Made by a program: the position numbers and the translations under genes. From Diadophis punctatus similis (taxonomy: Eukaryota; Chordata; Lepidosauria; Squamata; Dipsadidae), in assembly GCA_023053685.1 (NCBI GenBank), contig JALIGW010000142.1:69501-133500 (forward strand): DNA of 64,000 bases, written 5' to 3'. How positions within the stretch are numbered: the first letter of the stretch is position 1; each line of letters opens with the position of its first letter. A model generated the notes under the pieces. The model saw only the letters and a list, made by a program, of their open reading frames with translations. It did no database searches and was not told where the DNA came from. Shown piece by piece: positions 1-9,931 of this stretch.

Positions 1-537
1 CCCATTCCCTCCCCACTCCTGGGGAAAGATATTGCAAAATCTCCATTCCCACCCCACTCTGGGGCCAGCCAGAGGTGGTATTTGCCGGTTGTTAAGGGGA
101 GAACACCCCCGTAGAGGCGACATTGGATCTTTTGCTTGGAATTCAAACACTTATAAATAAAACCGAGGTTAAAATGTCTAATAGAAAATATTTATTTCAG
201 TACAAAACAATATAAAACAATAAATCCTGAATAAACTACATCTTTGCTACGCAACACGTCCTTCCAGGTGGGAAGGTATAACAGAAGTGATTAATGGTGG
301 ATAGGAATGTAGACATGCGCAGAACATCGTATCATGTGTTCTGCTTGTATTAGGAAGTACCATAATATTTAGACTAGGAATGCATCACCCTGCATAGACT
401 CACAACTGACAATATTCACATCGTGAACACGGGTTCTCCGAACTACTCAAAATTTCTGCTACCAGTTCTTCGAACTATTCAAAATTTCCGCTACTGGTTC
501 TCCAGGACCTATCAGAACTTGCTGGATTTCAGCCCTG
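1..537 (-). mobile_element. hAT-like non-autonomous element, truncated by window start, split by a solo LTR
   Basis: Bases 1-89 and 430-537 read, in reverse complement, like the element at 46218-46495: the same GGCTGGCCCC and CAAATACCACCTCTGG blocks, then the AGAACCGGTAGCAGAAATTTTGAG-type block, here duplicated as two similar copies at about 432-512. The true terminus is the complement of CAGGGCTGAAATCC, ending at 537. The other terminus lies outside the window. The sequence is broken at 89/430 by an LTR. Superfamily is inferred from relatives here that have CAG...CTG ends and 8-bp TSDs. Confidence 0.7.
90..429 (-). mobile_element. Solo LTR (family A, copy 1) inside a hAT element
   Basis: On the minus strand this 340-bp block begins TGTTCACGATG and ends CCCCTTAACA, so it has TG...CA termini. 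Flanks are ccggt (85-89) and cgggt (430-434), a 5-bp duplication with one mismatch. It matches 708-1036 over nearly its whole length in opposite orientation. No internal retroviral or gypsy coding sequence is attached, so it is read as a solo LTR left by recombination. Gypsy versus endogenous retrovirus cannot be decided from the LTR alone. Confidence 0.75.
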
Positions 538-707
538 ATCAGCAGGCAAGAGCCTGCCTAAAGACACAACTAAAGACATGAGCACTAGCCTAAAATATTG
601 TGAAAGAGGAGATGAGAAGGCAGATCCAATCATCTAAAAAACCCAACTACTGCAAAGTTAGAACCTCACTGAGCTAGGTTACTTGCTCTGGGTGGGGTGG
701 GGGTGGG

Positions 708-1036
708 TGTCACGTAGTGAATATTGTCAGTTGTATGTCTATGCAGGGTGATGCACCCCTATTCTAATATTATGGTATATTCCAATACAGGCAGAACACG
801 TGATATGATCTTGTACGCATGTCCACATTCCTGATCCACCATTAATCACTTTTTGACTTGGCTCTGACCTGAATGGTCGCTTTTTCTTAGCAAATATGTA
901 ATTATTCAGGATTTATTGTTTTTGTACCGAAATAAATATTTCTATTAGACTTTTAATCTCGGCTTTATTTCTAACTGTCTGAATTCCAAGCAAAGATCCA
1001 AATCGCCTCTATGAGATTTATTCTCATCTCTCAACA
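708..1036 (+). mobile_element. Solo LTR (family A, copy 2)
   Basis: Starts TGTCACGTAG and ends CTCTCAACA, with a perfect 5-bp duplication gtggg at 703-707 and 1037-1041. It carries an AATAAA signal near 931 in the sense direction. It is the inverted partner of 90-429. Because the two copies have different TSDs they are independent insertions, not one inverted-repeat element. Confidence 0.8.
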
Positions 1037-1041
1037 GTGGG

Positions 1042-1670
1042 GGTGGGAGGACAGAAAAAGAGAATGGAACAGGGAATCCAAAGAAGGTTCTTAAACGTCA
1101 AGATGGGAGCTGCAGCCTCTTGACCAAAGCCTCGCCCCCTTTTTTTACATGTGTCAGTCTCCTGGCCATCTGCCAGAGAACTAAGGTTGCCATGCAGTAG
1201 TGGTTTTAGGTAGTCAGCAGTCTGTGTTTTAGGGTCAAGACTTGGGGAAAAGAAATTCACCCAGCTGGCATGCATGGTTGGTTGCTTTACAAATGGTGAA
1301 AGGCTTATCCTTTCTCCTTTGTTTCCATTTCTGATGTGCTTCCTACACCTGGAAAAGTGACAAGAGAAGAAATGCGCAGGAAGACTGGTTTCCTTTTAAA
1401 AAAATGGATATAAATGTGAGCTAATCAAGATACAAACAAGAGAGGGCAAGTAGAATAAAAAGAACTCTGTAATGCATTCCAAATGCCTGAAAGCATTCAG
1501 AGAATATCCATCTGTACCTCCAGGGATTTTTTTTTTAATCAGCCCTGTTAATGTGAGGTATTAAGCCAGAAGGAAGTTGCCTTTTTTTTCCCCATCCAGA
1601 GTCTGAATTAAGAATTATTGACTTTGATTGCTACCTTGGTGACTTCTGACATCGATGAGAAGCTGTAATC
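1042..1670. other. Unique sequence, nothing recognised
   Basis: No transposon, RNA gene or convincing exon seen. An 83-codon minus-strand open frame at 1024-1275 has no recognisable motif and overlaps the LTR edge. Confidence 0.5.
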
Positions 1671-1796
1671 CAGGGGTCCCCAAACTTGGCAACTTTACGA
1701 CTTGTGGACTTCAACTCCCAGAATTCTCCAGCCAGCTGGAGAATTCTGGGAGTTGAAGTCCACAAGTCTTAAAATTGCCAAGTTTGAAGACCTCTG
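1671..1796. mobile_element. Palindromic hAT MITE
   Basis: A 126-bp near-palindrome with an 8-bp perfect TSD ctgtaatc (1663-1670, 1797-1804). Ends are CAGGGGTCCCCAAACTTGG and the complement. The core holds ACTTCAACTCCCAGAATTC and its inverse. Same family as 6218-6323, 49320-49449 and, more distantly, 53824-53958. Confidence 0.9.
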
Positions 1797-1804
1797 CTGT
1801 AATC

Positions 1805-2591
1805 AAACCTTTCCGCTCCTTGTTGGTTAGAAAGGGTGCTGAAGAGTAACTTTTAAGCAAAGAAGGTACCCTGTAAAAGCTTTATGTTCCCATTTCAAAT
1901 TTTACATCTTGCAAAAAGCGAGCTGAAATTTGATTTGCTTCTGGACATTCCAGCTTGGGAGTTTGGCTCCCATGCCATGCCGTAAACCTGACCTTAGCCA
2001 TACATCATGCCTTACAAACCACAATTCTTGGGTTTACCTAACTTGCTAAGCCAGAACCAAGCCAGTACATTGTCATTCAGTACAATGAGCTTACTCATTG
2101 TTTGCTTTCTGCACACATGAAAAAGAAGGGAAAGATAGAATTGAGGTGGAATGAGAGGTGGAAAGAGAACACAGAAGCAATAGGATCTCTTAATATTTTA
2201 ATATTTTAAAGCAAAACTTCCTAGCTTTCCCACCTATTTTATGGGAAACAAATCAGGAAAAAGCCACAGACTGTTCCCCAAAACCAAAAATCTCTACCGC
2301 CATTTTTCTAAGAAGAAAAACAACATTGCTATGTCAATAAAAGTGCAAAGCAGCAACAAAGATACTTACCAGCCCAGCATTTTGGAAATTGGTTTCTTTG
2401 ATGTACAGTATATTACAGGAATCAGTTAGGAAAAGAAAGGCATTTTTCTGTCTGTGATAAATGAATCTATCTCTGGCAAACTTGGTTTAACTTGGAATGG
2501 TTAATTTCTTACTACCAAGTTAAATTTATTCCTATAGCAGTATTGGATGTCCTTGTTTTTCCTACAAGAGTTGGACCTCACGTTTTGTCTG
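1805..2591. other. Unique sequence, nothing recognised
   Basis: No repeat or gene recognised. Short open frames (for example 2241-2429) lack splice signals or motifs that I can support. Confidence 0.5.
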
Positions 2592-3005
2592 TAGAGATTC
2601 TCAATCATCCAGTCATGGTTGTCCCAAAGGTGCTTTTCCAACAGGGCAGCTGGACTTTCTTAGTTTTTTTATAGCACAATAGGAATAGCACTTAGACTTA
2701 TATACCGTTTCATAGTGCTTTACAGCCCTCTCTAAGCGGTTTACAGAGTCAGCATATTGCCCCCAACAATCTGGGTCCTCATTTCACCTACCTTGGAAGG
2801 ATGGAAGGCTGAGTCAACCTCGAGCCGGTGAGATTTGAACAGCCGAACTGCAGCTAGCAGTCATCTGAAGTAGCCTGCAGTGCTGCACTCTAACCACTGC
2901 GCCACCTCTTTGAAAATGTTTCACTTCTCATCCATGAAGCTTCTTCAGTTCCTGAAGAAGTGAAGAAGCTGCATGGATGAGAAGCGAAATATTTTCAAAG
3001 AAACA
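2592..3005. mobile_element. Unclassified dispersed repeat split by a SINE
   Basis: The left piece (2592-2681) reads GAGATTCTCAATCATCCAG...TGGTTGTCCCAAAGGTGC, and the right piece (2910-3005) reads CACTTCTCATCCATGAAG, followed by an inverted copy of that block. The same two blocks occur at 9775-9931, which shows they belong to one element. The interruption is the SINE at 2682-2909. Superfamily not known to me. Confidence 0.7.
2682..2909 (-). mobile_element. tRNA-derived SINE (minus strand)
   Basis: In reverse complement: box A-like TGGCGCAGTGGTTAGAG, box B-like GTTCAAATCTCACCGG, then the family body with GGACCCAGATTGTTGGGGGC and TAAACCGCTTAGAGAGGG, ending in TATAAGTCTAAGTGCTATT. Five other copies lie in this window (18362, 20815, 37202, 41809, 58243). 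The family differs from the Sauria SINE at 23622. It sits inside the repeat at 2592-3005. Confidence 0.9.
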
Positions 3006-3034
3006 AAAAAAAAAAGATTAAAGATTTCCATCTA

Positions 3035-3169
3035 CCCTGTTTCCCCCAAAATAAGACATCCCCTGATAATAAGCCCAATCGGGCTTTTGAGTGCCTGGCA
3101 ATAAGGCCAAGCACTTATTTCAGGGTTCAAAAAAATATAAGACAGGGTCTTATTTTCAGGGAAACACGG
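3035..3169. mobile_element. TA-flanked palindromic MITE (Tc1/mariner-like)
   Basis: 135 bp with inverted ends CCCTGTTTCCCCCAAAATAAGA and its complement, flanked by TA on both sides (3033-3034, 3170-3171). The TA duplication suggests Tc1/mariner mobilisation. It has no coding capacity. Confidence 0.8.
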
Positions 3170-3481
3170 TAGGTTGTAGTAAGGCCATAATGTCTAATGT
3201 GTGACACAGTGGCTGGAGAACAGGACTAGGCCTGGGGAGATTCATGTTTTTTGTCCATGGTGTATGTGGGGGAAACCTTTAGATACCATCCCATAGAGAA
3301 TAGACTTATTAGGTTTCTGCTGATGGTTACCTGGGGCTCCAGCTGCTAAAATATCCACCTCTAACTTGGCTAAAATAAGACTAAGCCGTGGACACAGCTT
3401 GTCCTGTGAAGCTCTTGCTTTTCATAATTATAGCATTTTCCATTTAGCTATTAGATACTGTTCCACATATCAAACGATGTA

Positions 3482-4071
3482 CGAGGGTGAGTCAAAAGGT
3501 AATGCCATTTTCTTTAGGACAGGTATAATTACCAACACAGGAACATGTAGCAGACATCAAAATGAAGCTGGTCCTCTGTGGATCACATCCCTACTTCTCA
3601 ACATAGTCACCATTTCTCTCAATAGCAATGTTCCACCTTCGAATGAGACCATGTATCCCTGTCTTGTAAAATTCTGTTGACTGTTCTTTGAGCCACTTCT
3701 TCACTGCAGTTTTCACTTCCTCGTCACTGGAATAATGTTTGCCTCTCAAACCCTCTTTCATGGGGCCGAAGAGATGGTAGTCTGAAGCCCCATGAAAGAG
3801 GGTTTGAGAGGCAAACATTATTCCAGTGCCGAGGAAGTGAAAACTGCAGTGAAGAAGTGGCTCAAAGAACAGTCAACAAAATTTTACAAGACAGGGATAC
3901 ATGCTCCCATTCGAAGGTGGAACATTGCTATTGAGGGAAACGGTGACTATGTTGAGAAGTAGGGATGTGATCCACAGAGGACCAGCTTCATTTTGATGTA
4001 TGCTACATGTTCCTGTGTTGGTAATTATACCTGTCCTAAAGAAAATGGCATTAGGTTTTGACTCACCCTCG
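3482..4071. mobile_element. Mariner fold-back element (two 3' ends in inverted orientation)
   Basis: Two arms of about 285 bp (3482-3766 and 3787-4071) are near-perfect inverted copies around a spacer of about 20 bp. Both outer ends are CGAGGGTGAGTCAAAA, flanked by TA (3480-3481, 4072-4073). Each arm is the 3' end of a mariner, as comparison with 17534-18093 shows. The structure therefore replaces the normal 5' half with a second inverted 3' end. It cannot encode a transposase and could fold into a long hairpin. Confidence 0.9.
3591..3818 (-). pseudogene. Mariner transposase C-terminal fragment
   Basis: This minus-strand frame of the left arm keeps the end of a mariner transposase: SDYHLFGPMKEGL, where the D after S is the third residue of the DD34D triad, then SSDEEVKTAV and the terminal RRWNIAIERNGDYVEK. 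The first two catalytic aspartates and the N-terminal DNA-binding domain are absent. The first codons of the frame come from the opposite arm and are not part of the ancestral protein. A broken copy of the same segment reads on the plus strand at about 3790-3960. Confidence 0.85.
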
Positions 4072-4073
4072 TA

Positions 4074-5575
4074 GATTAACTATTCAGTGTGAACTTGGAA
4101 AAAATATTTACATTTCAATAAAATAGTTGGGCATATAGATTTCCGTTCAGTGAAATTTGATTCTTGGAGACTTCACAGATATGTCCAGGTTGTTTTCTCT
4201 ACCAGAGCAAAAAATGACCTCAGGAGTCCTATGTGGCTGGAGGATGAACAGTTTTAGATAAAACCCTACTCTGGGTGAGAACTTTTGAATTATGATCACC
4301 CGACTTAGCATATGGGCTAGGAGTATGGCGAGGACTGTGCTCTTTCGATTTCATCAAGAGTTGCCTAGTCATAATTTGCCATTATGACTGTTTACATACC
4401 TTCTGTGCTGATAGATACATCACGGAGGGAGATGCACGTTAAAGCATCAGAATATCTTTCATAAGTGCAAAGTTTTAAATTTTGTTTTCGGTGTAGGGGA
4501 AGAGAGAAAGTGGTTTTGTAATTAATGTGCTGCTGCCAAAATGATGCAACTGCTACTTTAAAAAAAAACAAAAAACAAGCAACACCCAGTATGAATAGCA
4601 AACTCTGCACTCTACAGTTTGCCAAACTATGACACTGGCTGATATCCAAAACAAGTACACTTCAGAACTGCAAAGACTCCAAATGTGATTTGCTGCCAGC
4701 CCAAAGATTTTAACTTTAGGAGCTGACAGCAATGGTGACCCAGCAGAATATGATGTGGATTAAAATAGCCACAGGACTACGGGTTGCACTAATGGAACAG
4801 CAGAAAAGAAATGGATGCAAGCTGTGCAACCATGTAATGAACTGCACTGGAGACGTGACATCTGTTTGGTATGGATGTATAAAATTCAAATGGTTCATTG
4901 TTCTGAAGAATTAATTAATTAAATTAACTGCTTTCCAGAACAGTGTACATCAACTGTCCCTAACTTGAGTTGGTTTGTGCTGGGTCTGCAATTCCTAGAG
5001 TATTCAGACAGCATAAATGTTTCATTTAGGGATTCTGGAACCTGCAACCCTAATACATTCTGAGTATCTGAGGACAGCTTTGAGATCTGCAGACTTTGAT
5101 TTCTAGAATTCTTAACAAGGGCTGCACCAGCTGGGGAATTCTGGAAATAAAGTTGACACCTCTTGAAGGTGCTCAGATTAGGAAACGCTGTCGTAAATAA
5201 ATTCTAGTGCAATTTACAAGCCCATCAACAAAACTACACTTAAAAAAAAAGTTTGAATGGTGATATGATTGAGGGGGTTGGGTGTTTCCCAGAAGTTCTT
5301 TTCAATTACTGTATTACTCCCTGAATCCTTGATAATTAATCATGCTGACTGCAGCTTACAGAAGTTCTTGCTGACCCATCAGGATGCCTTCTAGCCCTGA
5401 GATTCTTGAGCTTTCAGATTAACTTGCCATGAAGCAAAGCTGTTTAATATCTGACAAAAGACCAATAGAAATTCATTATAGTATCACAATGATCACTGAC
5501 CAGCCCCTGATCGGCGAGGGGAAAAAAAGGAGGAAGTATAGCCTGTTTGCAAGAAAGATACAAAAAGTCGAGATA
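4074..5575. other. Mostly unique sequence with one decayed hAT remnant
   Basis: No gene recognised. Around 5066-5192 there is a much decayed relative of the palindromic hAT family (TCTAGAATTCTT and GGGGAATTCTGGAAAT cores). An ATTAATTAATTAAATTAA run lies at about 4911-4928. The 85-, 60- and 60-codon frames here have no support. Confidence 0.5.
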
Positions 5576-5580
5576 TAATG

Positions 5581-6122
5581 TGTTAAGGAGTTATTATGCT
5601 GTTGAGCACATACACAGCAAAATGTGGTTGTGGTTGTGGTGTTGCAGTTTGATATGAATGCTATTCAGTCAATAAACAGATACGTTTAATATTTACAAAT
5701 TGTTTACTTAAAGTAGTAGCAAAGTTAAATAGGAAGTCCAAGTCATATACAGTAAGTCAGTCAATGCGAAGAATATTCTTCTTGCCTATCTTTGTTTTAA
5801 CTAACAAACAAAGATTACAGCTAACAAACAAATTCTACACTATCACAGATAGTTACTCTTTTCACAGCAGCTCTTCACAGTAATTTCACACAGTCACAAA
5901 TCAATTACTCAACAGTAAAGCAGCAGAGATAATCAGCAGAGAGAGTCAGTACTTCGGATCACCATCAAACACACGCAGACAGCAATCACCATTCTGAGCA
6001 TGCTCTCTTGCTTCCTTATATAGTAATCAGCCTTCAATGCATTTAAAGCAATATACACATAATATTGATTTGTGGCTTGTTCATATATTAGCAAACCCAA
6101 TCGTTTGAACAGGGTTCTAACA
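5581..6122 (-). mobile_element. Solo LTR (family B, copy 1)
   Basis: 542 bp with a perfect 5-bp TSD taatg (5576-5580, 6123-6127). On the minus strand it starts TGTTAGAACCCTG and ends CTCCTTAACA. A TATA box reads ACTATATAAGG in the sense direction (about 6016-6030). It matches 38144-38679 over almost its full length in opposite orientation. No pol or gag is attached. Gypsy or retroviral origin is not resolved. Confidence 0.88.
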
Positions 6123-6217
6123 TAATGGGACCCCAAACTTTGATAATCCTGGGATGCTGAAAACTGTCCTAGAAGTGCAATGGGAGACAGAATTTGTTGG
6201 TGTAGAGAAGCATACAG

Positions 6218-6323
6218 CAGGGGTCCCCAAACTTGGCAACTTTAAAACTTGTGGACTGCAACTCCCAGAATTCTGGGAGTTGAAGTCCACAAGTCTTAAA
6301 GTTTTCAAGTTTGAAGACCTATG
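6218..6323. mobile_element. Palindromic hAT MITE
   Basis: 106 bp with a perfect TSD gcatacag (6210-6217, 6324-6331). The left end is CAGGGGTCCCCAAACTTGG. The right end has decayed to GACCTATG where the family has CTG. Same family as 1671-1796. Confidence 0.9.
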
Positions 6324-6331
6324 GCATACAG

Positions 6332-6949
6332 TAACCACCATGAAAGAGGAAATAAAAATAAATAAAAGAGCAGCGGAATCTATATAACAAGAGATCCTCA
6401 GTAGCTTTCCAAGATGCCCACTGAAAGAACCATTTGAAAGGCCTGCTGGAGAGAAAGCAAAGAGAAAACCAAATCAAGTGTTCTGAAGAGGTCATTCCAT
6501 CGTTATAATCACCATAATTAAAAAAGCTTATTTGTTCCCATCAAATAATATCAAATTCCTGCCAATCTGTCTGAAGCACTTCATTGACAAAACCAAGTTC
6601 TTAGGATGAAGTGTTTTCTAAAAAACAAACAAACAGTATAGAACTGGAGTTTTAAATGTAGCATCTAGAAGCAAAAGAGAAGTGAAATTGGCACACACTG
6701 GCATCACACAATCTGTCTTTCCAGCTTTGATTATCAGTGTTATCACCACACCCTGGGGTTCAAATTCCAGGTTTTCTATGATGTAATATGTAGGGAAGGC
6801 AAGTTTCTTGGAGGACTCACTGCCCCATCACAGAAAAGCACCTTGCATTCTATGTTATGCAACAAAATTATCTCAAGCCTTAGGACTTCGCTTGACTGGC
6901 GTCATGCATCAGGGCAAGATATAATTATTAAGATATGATATTAATCAAG
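6332..6949. other. Unique sequence, nothing recognised
   Basis: No gene or repeat recognised between the hAT MITE and the CR1 3' end. Confidence 0.5.
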
Positions 6950-7172
6950 GAGAGAAGCAACTTAGAACTAAGGAGAAATTTCCTGACAGTTAGAACAATT
7001 AATCAGTGGAACAACTTGCCTCCAGAAGTTGTGAATGCTCCAACGCTGGAAGTTTTTAAGAAGATGTTCGATAACCATTGGTCTGAAGTGGTGTAGGGTT
7101 TCCTGCCTAAGCAGGCGGTTGGACTAGAAGACCTCCAAGGTCCCTTCCAACTCTGCTGTTCTGTTTTCTGAT
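6950..7172 (+). mobile_element. CR1 LINE 3' end, 5'-truncated
   Basis: The sequence reads CGCTGGAAGTTTTTAAGAAG...CCTAAGCAGGCGG...GACCTCCAAGGTCCCTTCCAACTCTG, the typical end of CR1 elements in birds and reptiles. It corresponds in reverse complement to 25345-25570. Only the last about 220 bp are present. Confidence 0.85.
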
Positions 7173-7895
7173 TTGCTTATTCTCAATGGACTAAACAAAC
7201 AAAAGCATATAGACATAAGTCATAGCTTGGTGGGTGAGGTTTGGCTGTGAAATGTAGTCCAGATTCACAAGAGGAAGGGAGGGCCTTCCAGAGGTGCAAA
7301 TGACAGTGAAGTTTAGACAGTTTGTGTGAGAGGAAAAAGTGTAAAAGACAGCTCCCCCCAAGAGTTCTTAGAGTATGTGCTTAATGGTGCAACTAGTTAG
7401 CTTTAGTTTGGCAAGATTTCTGTTTACAGGTAAGGAACAATAAAGGACACTGCTTAGAAGAACCTCAGCATGTCTGTCTTGTTTTCTTTCTTTTTTTAAT
7501 TCAAAAAGTTTTATTAGTACAAAGTACAAACATTTTTCTCTTTTCTCCCCCCTTCCCCCCTTCCCCCCAGACCCCTCCCCACCCCCTTACCCTCCCCCCT
7601 CTCACACACACCCCCAACTTCCCAGAAAAAGCACAGGGTATAGTATTCAATAAACATAAAATTAAAATATACTAACAGATTATTAATTTCAAAATTTCTC
7701 TAGTTCTTTAACTCCTTGTTACTCCAAACCTTTTAAACATAATCTAAATATTAGGCATATATCATTAATAAACTAGCATTCCAATATATCAAATTATTAA
7801 TTTCAGAATTATTCTAGATCTTTAATTCCGTATAACTCAAATTCTTTTTTTTTAAACATATATCATCTCTAGTCTTGTTTTCTTGGATCCTGACA
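7173..7895 (+). repeat. Possible LTR-like sequence interrupted by an L1 3' end
   Basis: Between the CR1 tail and 7895 the plus strand ends in a polyadenylation-like AATAAA (about 7439), then a GT-rich stretch and a CCTGACA end that continues across the L1 insertion (7488-7871). This resembles the R-U5 end of an LTR. I cannot find a start or a TSD, so this is a weak call. Confidence 0.3.
7488..7871 (-). mobile_element. L1-type LINE 3' end, short 5'-truncated insertion
   Basis: 384 bp flanked by a perfect 12-bp duplication gtcttgttttct (7476-7487, 7872-7883), as expected of target-primed reverse transcription. On the minus strand it runs through a G-rich stretch (complement of the C-rich tract at 7541-7620) and ends AATAAAACTTTTTGAATT with a short A-rich tail. 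It contains an internal diverged duplication of about 65 bp at a 116-bp offset (7680-7740 and 7796-7860). Confidence 0.75.
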
Positions 7896-8129
7896 GCTGA
7901 GCAGATAATCGCCAATTCAACAAACAATTGTTTAGCAGGATGTAGAAATTCAGTATTTTTTTTAAAGTTTGTTGAATTAAAAAAAACACCACCATAGATT
8001 TTTTTAAAAAACAAAACAGGCAAGGAGAAAAAGAATTGAAAAGAAAGAAAACGTTTGATTAAAAAACAAGATAAAGTTGCAAAAAGAAAAAGAAAAGAAA
8101 AAGAAAAAAGAAAAAGAATGATTTCCTAA

Positions 8130-8640
8130 TTTGTTTGGTATAGATATAGATAAAAAGTCTTACTCTAAAATTAAAATAGTCCTCCTTATATCTATAATCC
8201 CATATACTTCTAATCATCAAATCCCAATATCAAAATTTATTTGTTTCTCACTAAAAGTTCAAAATTGGTTTCCAAGTAGAGATAAAAAAACCAGTCAAAA
8301 TCTTTTCTTTAACCAAAGCTCTGTTAGCCAACTCCATCAACCTACATTCTTCCGTGGTAGGTACTTGTAAATCCTTCCACTTTGTGGACATAGAAGTCTC
8401 ACTGCTTATATATATATATGGCATAGTGTGTGAATTCAGAGTTTCAATAATAGAATTAGAGATATCCAGTAGCTGTATTTTAGATTGCCATATTTTAGCC
8501 AAACTTTGCCAATCTGGAGCAATCTAAATATCTTCATAATTTCTAATACACCTCTAGAGAGCAGAATTAGAGGTTCCTGTTTTGCTTAGAGAACAGCAAG
8601 CGTTTTTAAGATACCAAAGGAATCAATGGACCTTAGATTG
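8130..8640 (-). pseudogene. L1 ORF2 C-terminal remnant
   Basis: The minus frame at 8251-8502 ends KWKDLQVPTTEECRLMELA...FISTWKPILNF, which matches the conserved C-terminus of L1 ORF2 (the TMEECLxKLMELAEM...TFIxDWKPLLDF pattern). Frames upstream are broken. Below 8130 the DNA becomes A- and G-rich (about 8028-8125), and I see no clear poly(A) end for this copy. It is separate from the younger 7488-7871 insertion. Confidence 0.7.
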
Positions 8641-8858
8641 CATTTTATTCAACAAAAATAATATTTTAGATTCACTGAACTGTATTGTGCTTAGATATAA
8701 AAAACTTAACTAAATCATCATGTGGTTGCTGTGAGATTGATTGAATTAATTAAAACATACATTTGTAAAGTGTCCTATAATTATTCCTTGTTGGGAGGAA
8801 GTTATTACATGTATTAACTCAACTTTGAGACAGGATTTAATATTCTTAGATGCTAGAT

Positions 8859-9622
8859 CAGTGATGGCGAACCTATGACACGCGTGCCACAGGTGGCACA
8901 CGGAGCCATATCTGAGGGCACGCGAGGCGTTGCCCTATGTCAGCTCCAGCACGCATGTGCGCACTGGCCAGCTGATTTTCAGCTTTCTTTTTGGCCATTT
9001 TCACTCTCCCCAGGCTTCAGGAAAGCCTCCTGGACCCTGGGGACAGCGAAAAATGGACCAACAGGTCAACTGGAAGTTCATTTTTGTGCTCACCCCCAGC
9101 CTCCTTTTCGCTGTCAGAGGTCTTCAGGAACTTCTTTGGCTTTGGACAGTTGCAGCCAGGCCTCCCACACCTCGGTCCATTTCTTCTGCAGCCAGCAAGT
9201 CTTTAGGAAAGGTCTCTGCAGCTGATAACAGAGCTCCAGATCGATCCGGAACTCTGTTATCGGCTACAGAAGCCTTCAGGAAAGCATTGCTGGCTGCAGA
9301 AGAAATGGGTCGAGGTGTGCAAGGCCTGGTTGCAACTATCTGAAGGTAAGTTCATTTCCGAACTTCCGATTGGCCCGTTGGGCCATTTTTCGCCGTCCCC
9401 AGGCTTCAGGAGGCTTTCCTAAACACTGGAGAGAGCAAAAAACAGCCCAACGGGCCTACCGGAAGCTTCAGTGAGGCCTGTGCACATGCGCGGGGGCAGC
9501 ACGGGGGTTGTGCACATGCACGGGGGAGGGCATTGCATTATGGGTGTGGCCACCCGCACGCACGCTATCGTGTGCACGCGCATTCTTTTGGCACCCGAGC
9601 CAAAAAAGGTTCACCATCACTG
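8859..9622. mobile_element. hAT non-autonomous element, 764 bp
   Basis: Ends are CAGTGATGGCGAACCTATG and GGTTCACCATCACTG. The 8-bp TSD tgctagat is perfect (8851-8858, 9623-9630). The interior has repeated TTCAGGAAAGCC and CCAGGCTTCAGGA motifs in both orientations and an inverted block around AGCTCCAGATCGATCCGGAACT (about 9231-9255). It carries no transposase; the long frames at 8875-9343 are not conserved coding sequence. Confidence 0.92.
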
Positions 9623-9774
9623 TGCTAGATGCTTATACACTTTTGAACGACATTCCTATTCGATAGCAATTGACATCTGGACAAAGATAGAAGATCCTTC
9701 ATTGCCTACTGAGAGCTAAAAGACTTACCCTTCAGCACTGGGAAAGTAAAAACATAATGGCCCCAAATATCTAT

Positions 9775-9931
9775 GGAGATTCTCAGTCATCCAGGTCATG
9801 GTTGTCCCAAAGGTGCTTCTTTCCCCCCACCATCCAGTCAGAACTGAAGAAGCTTCTTGGATGAGAAGCAAAACGTCTTCAAAGAAAAACCAGAAAGTTC
9901 AGTTGCCTCTTGCAAAAAGCACCTTTGGAAT
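9775..9931. repeat. Unclassified dispersed repeat (intact relative of 2592-3005)
   Basis: Contains GAGATTCTCAGTCATCCAGG, GGTTGTCCCAAAGGTGC, GAAGAAGCTTCTTGG and an end block AAAAGCACCTTTGG that partly inverts the start. It has no coding capacity. Confidence 0.65.

Noticed and set aside
112..1008. One giant inverted-repeat element
   Set aside because: The two arms have TG...CA ends and separate 5-bp duplications, so they are two solo LTRs.
8875..9343. 116- and 137-codon plus frames as a gene
   Set aside because: They fall inside a hAT element with a perfect 8-bp TSD and show no conserved domain.
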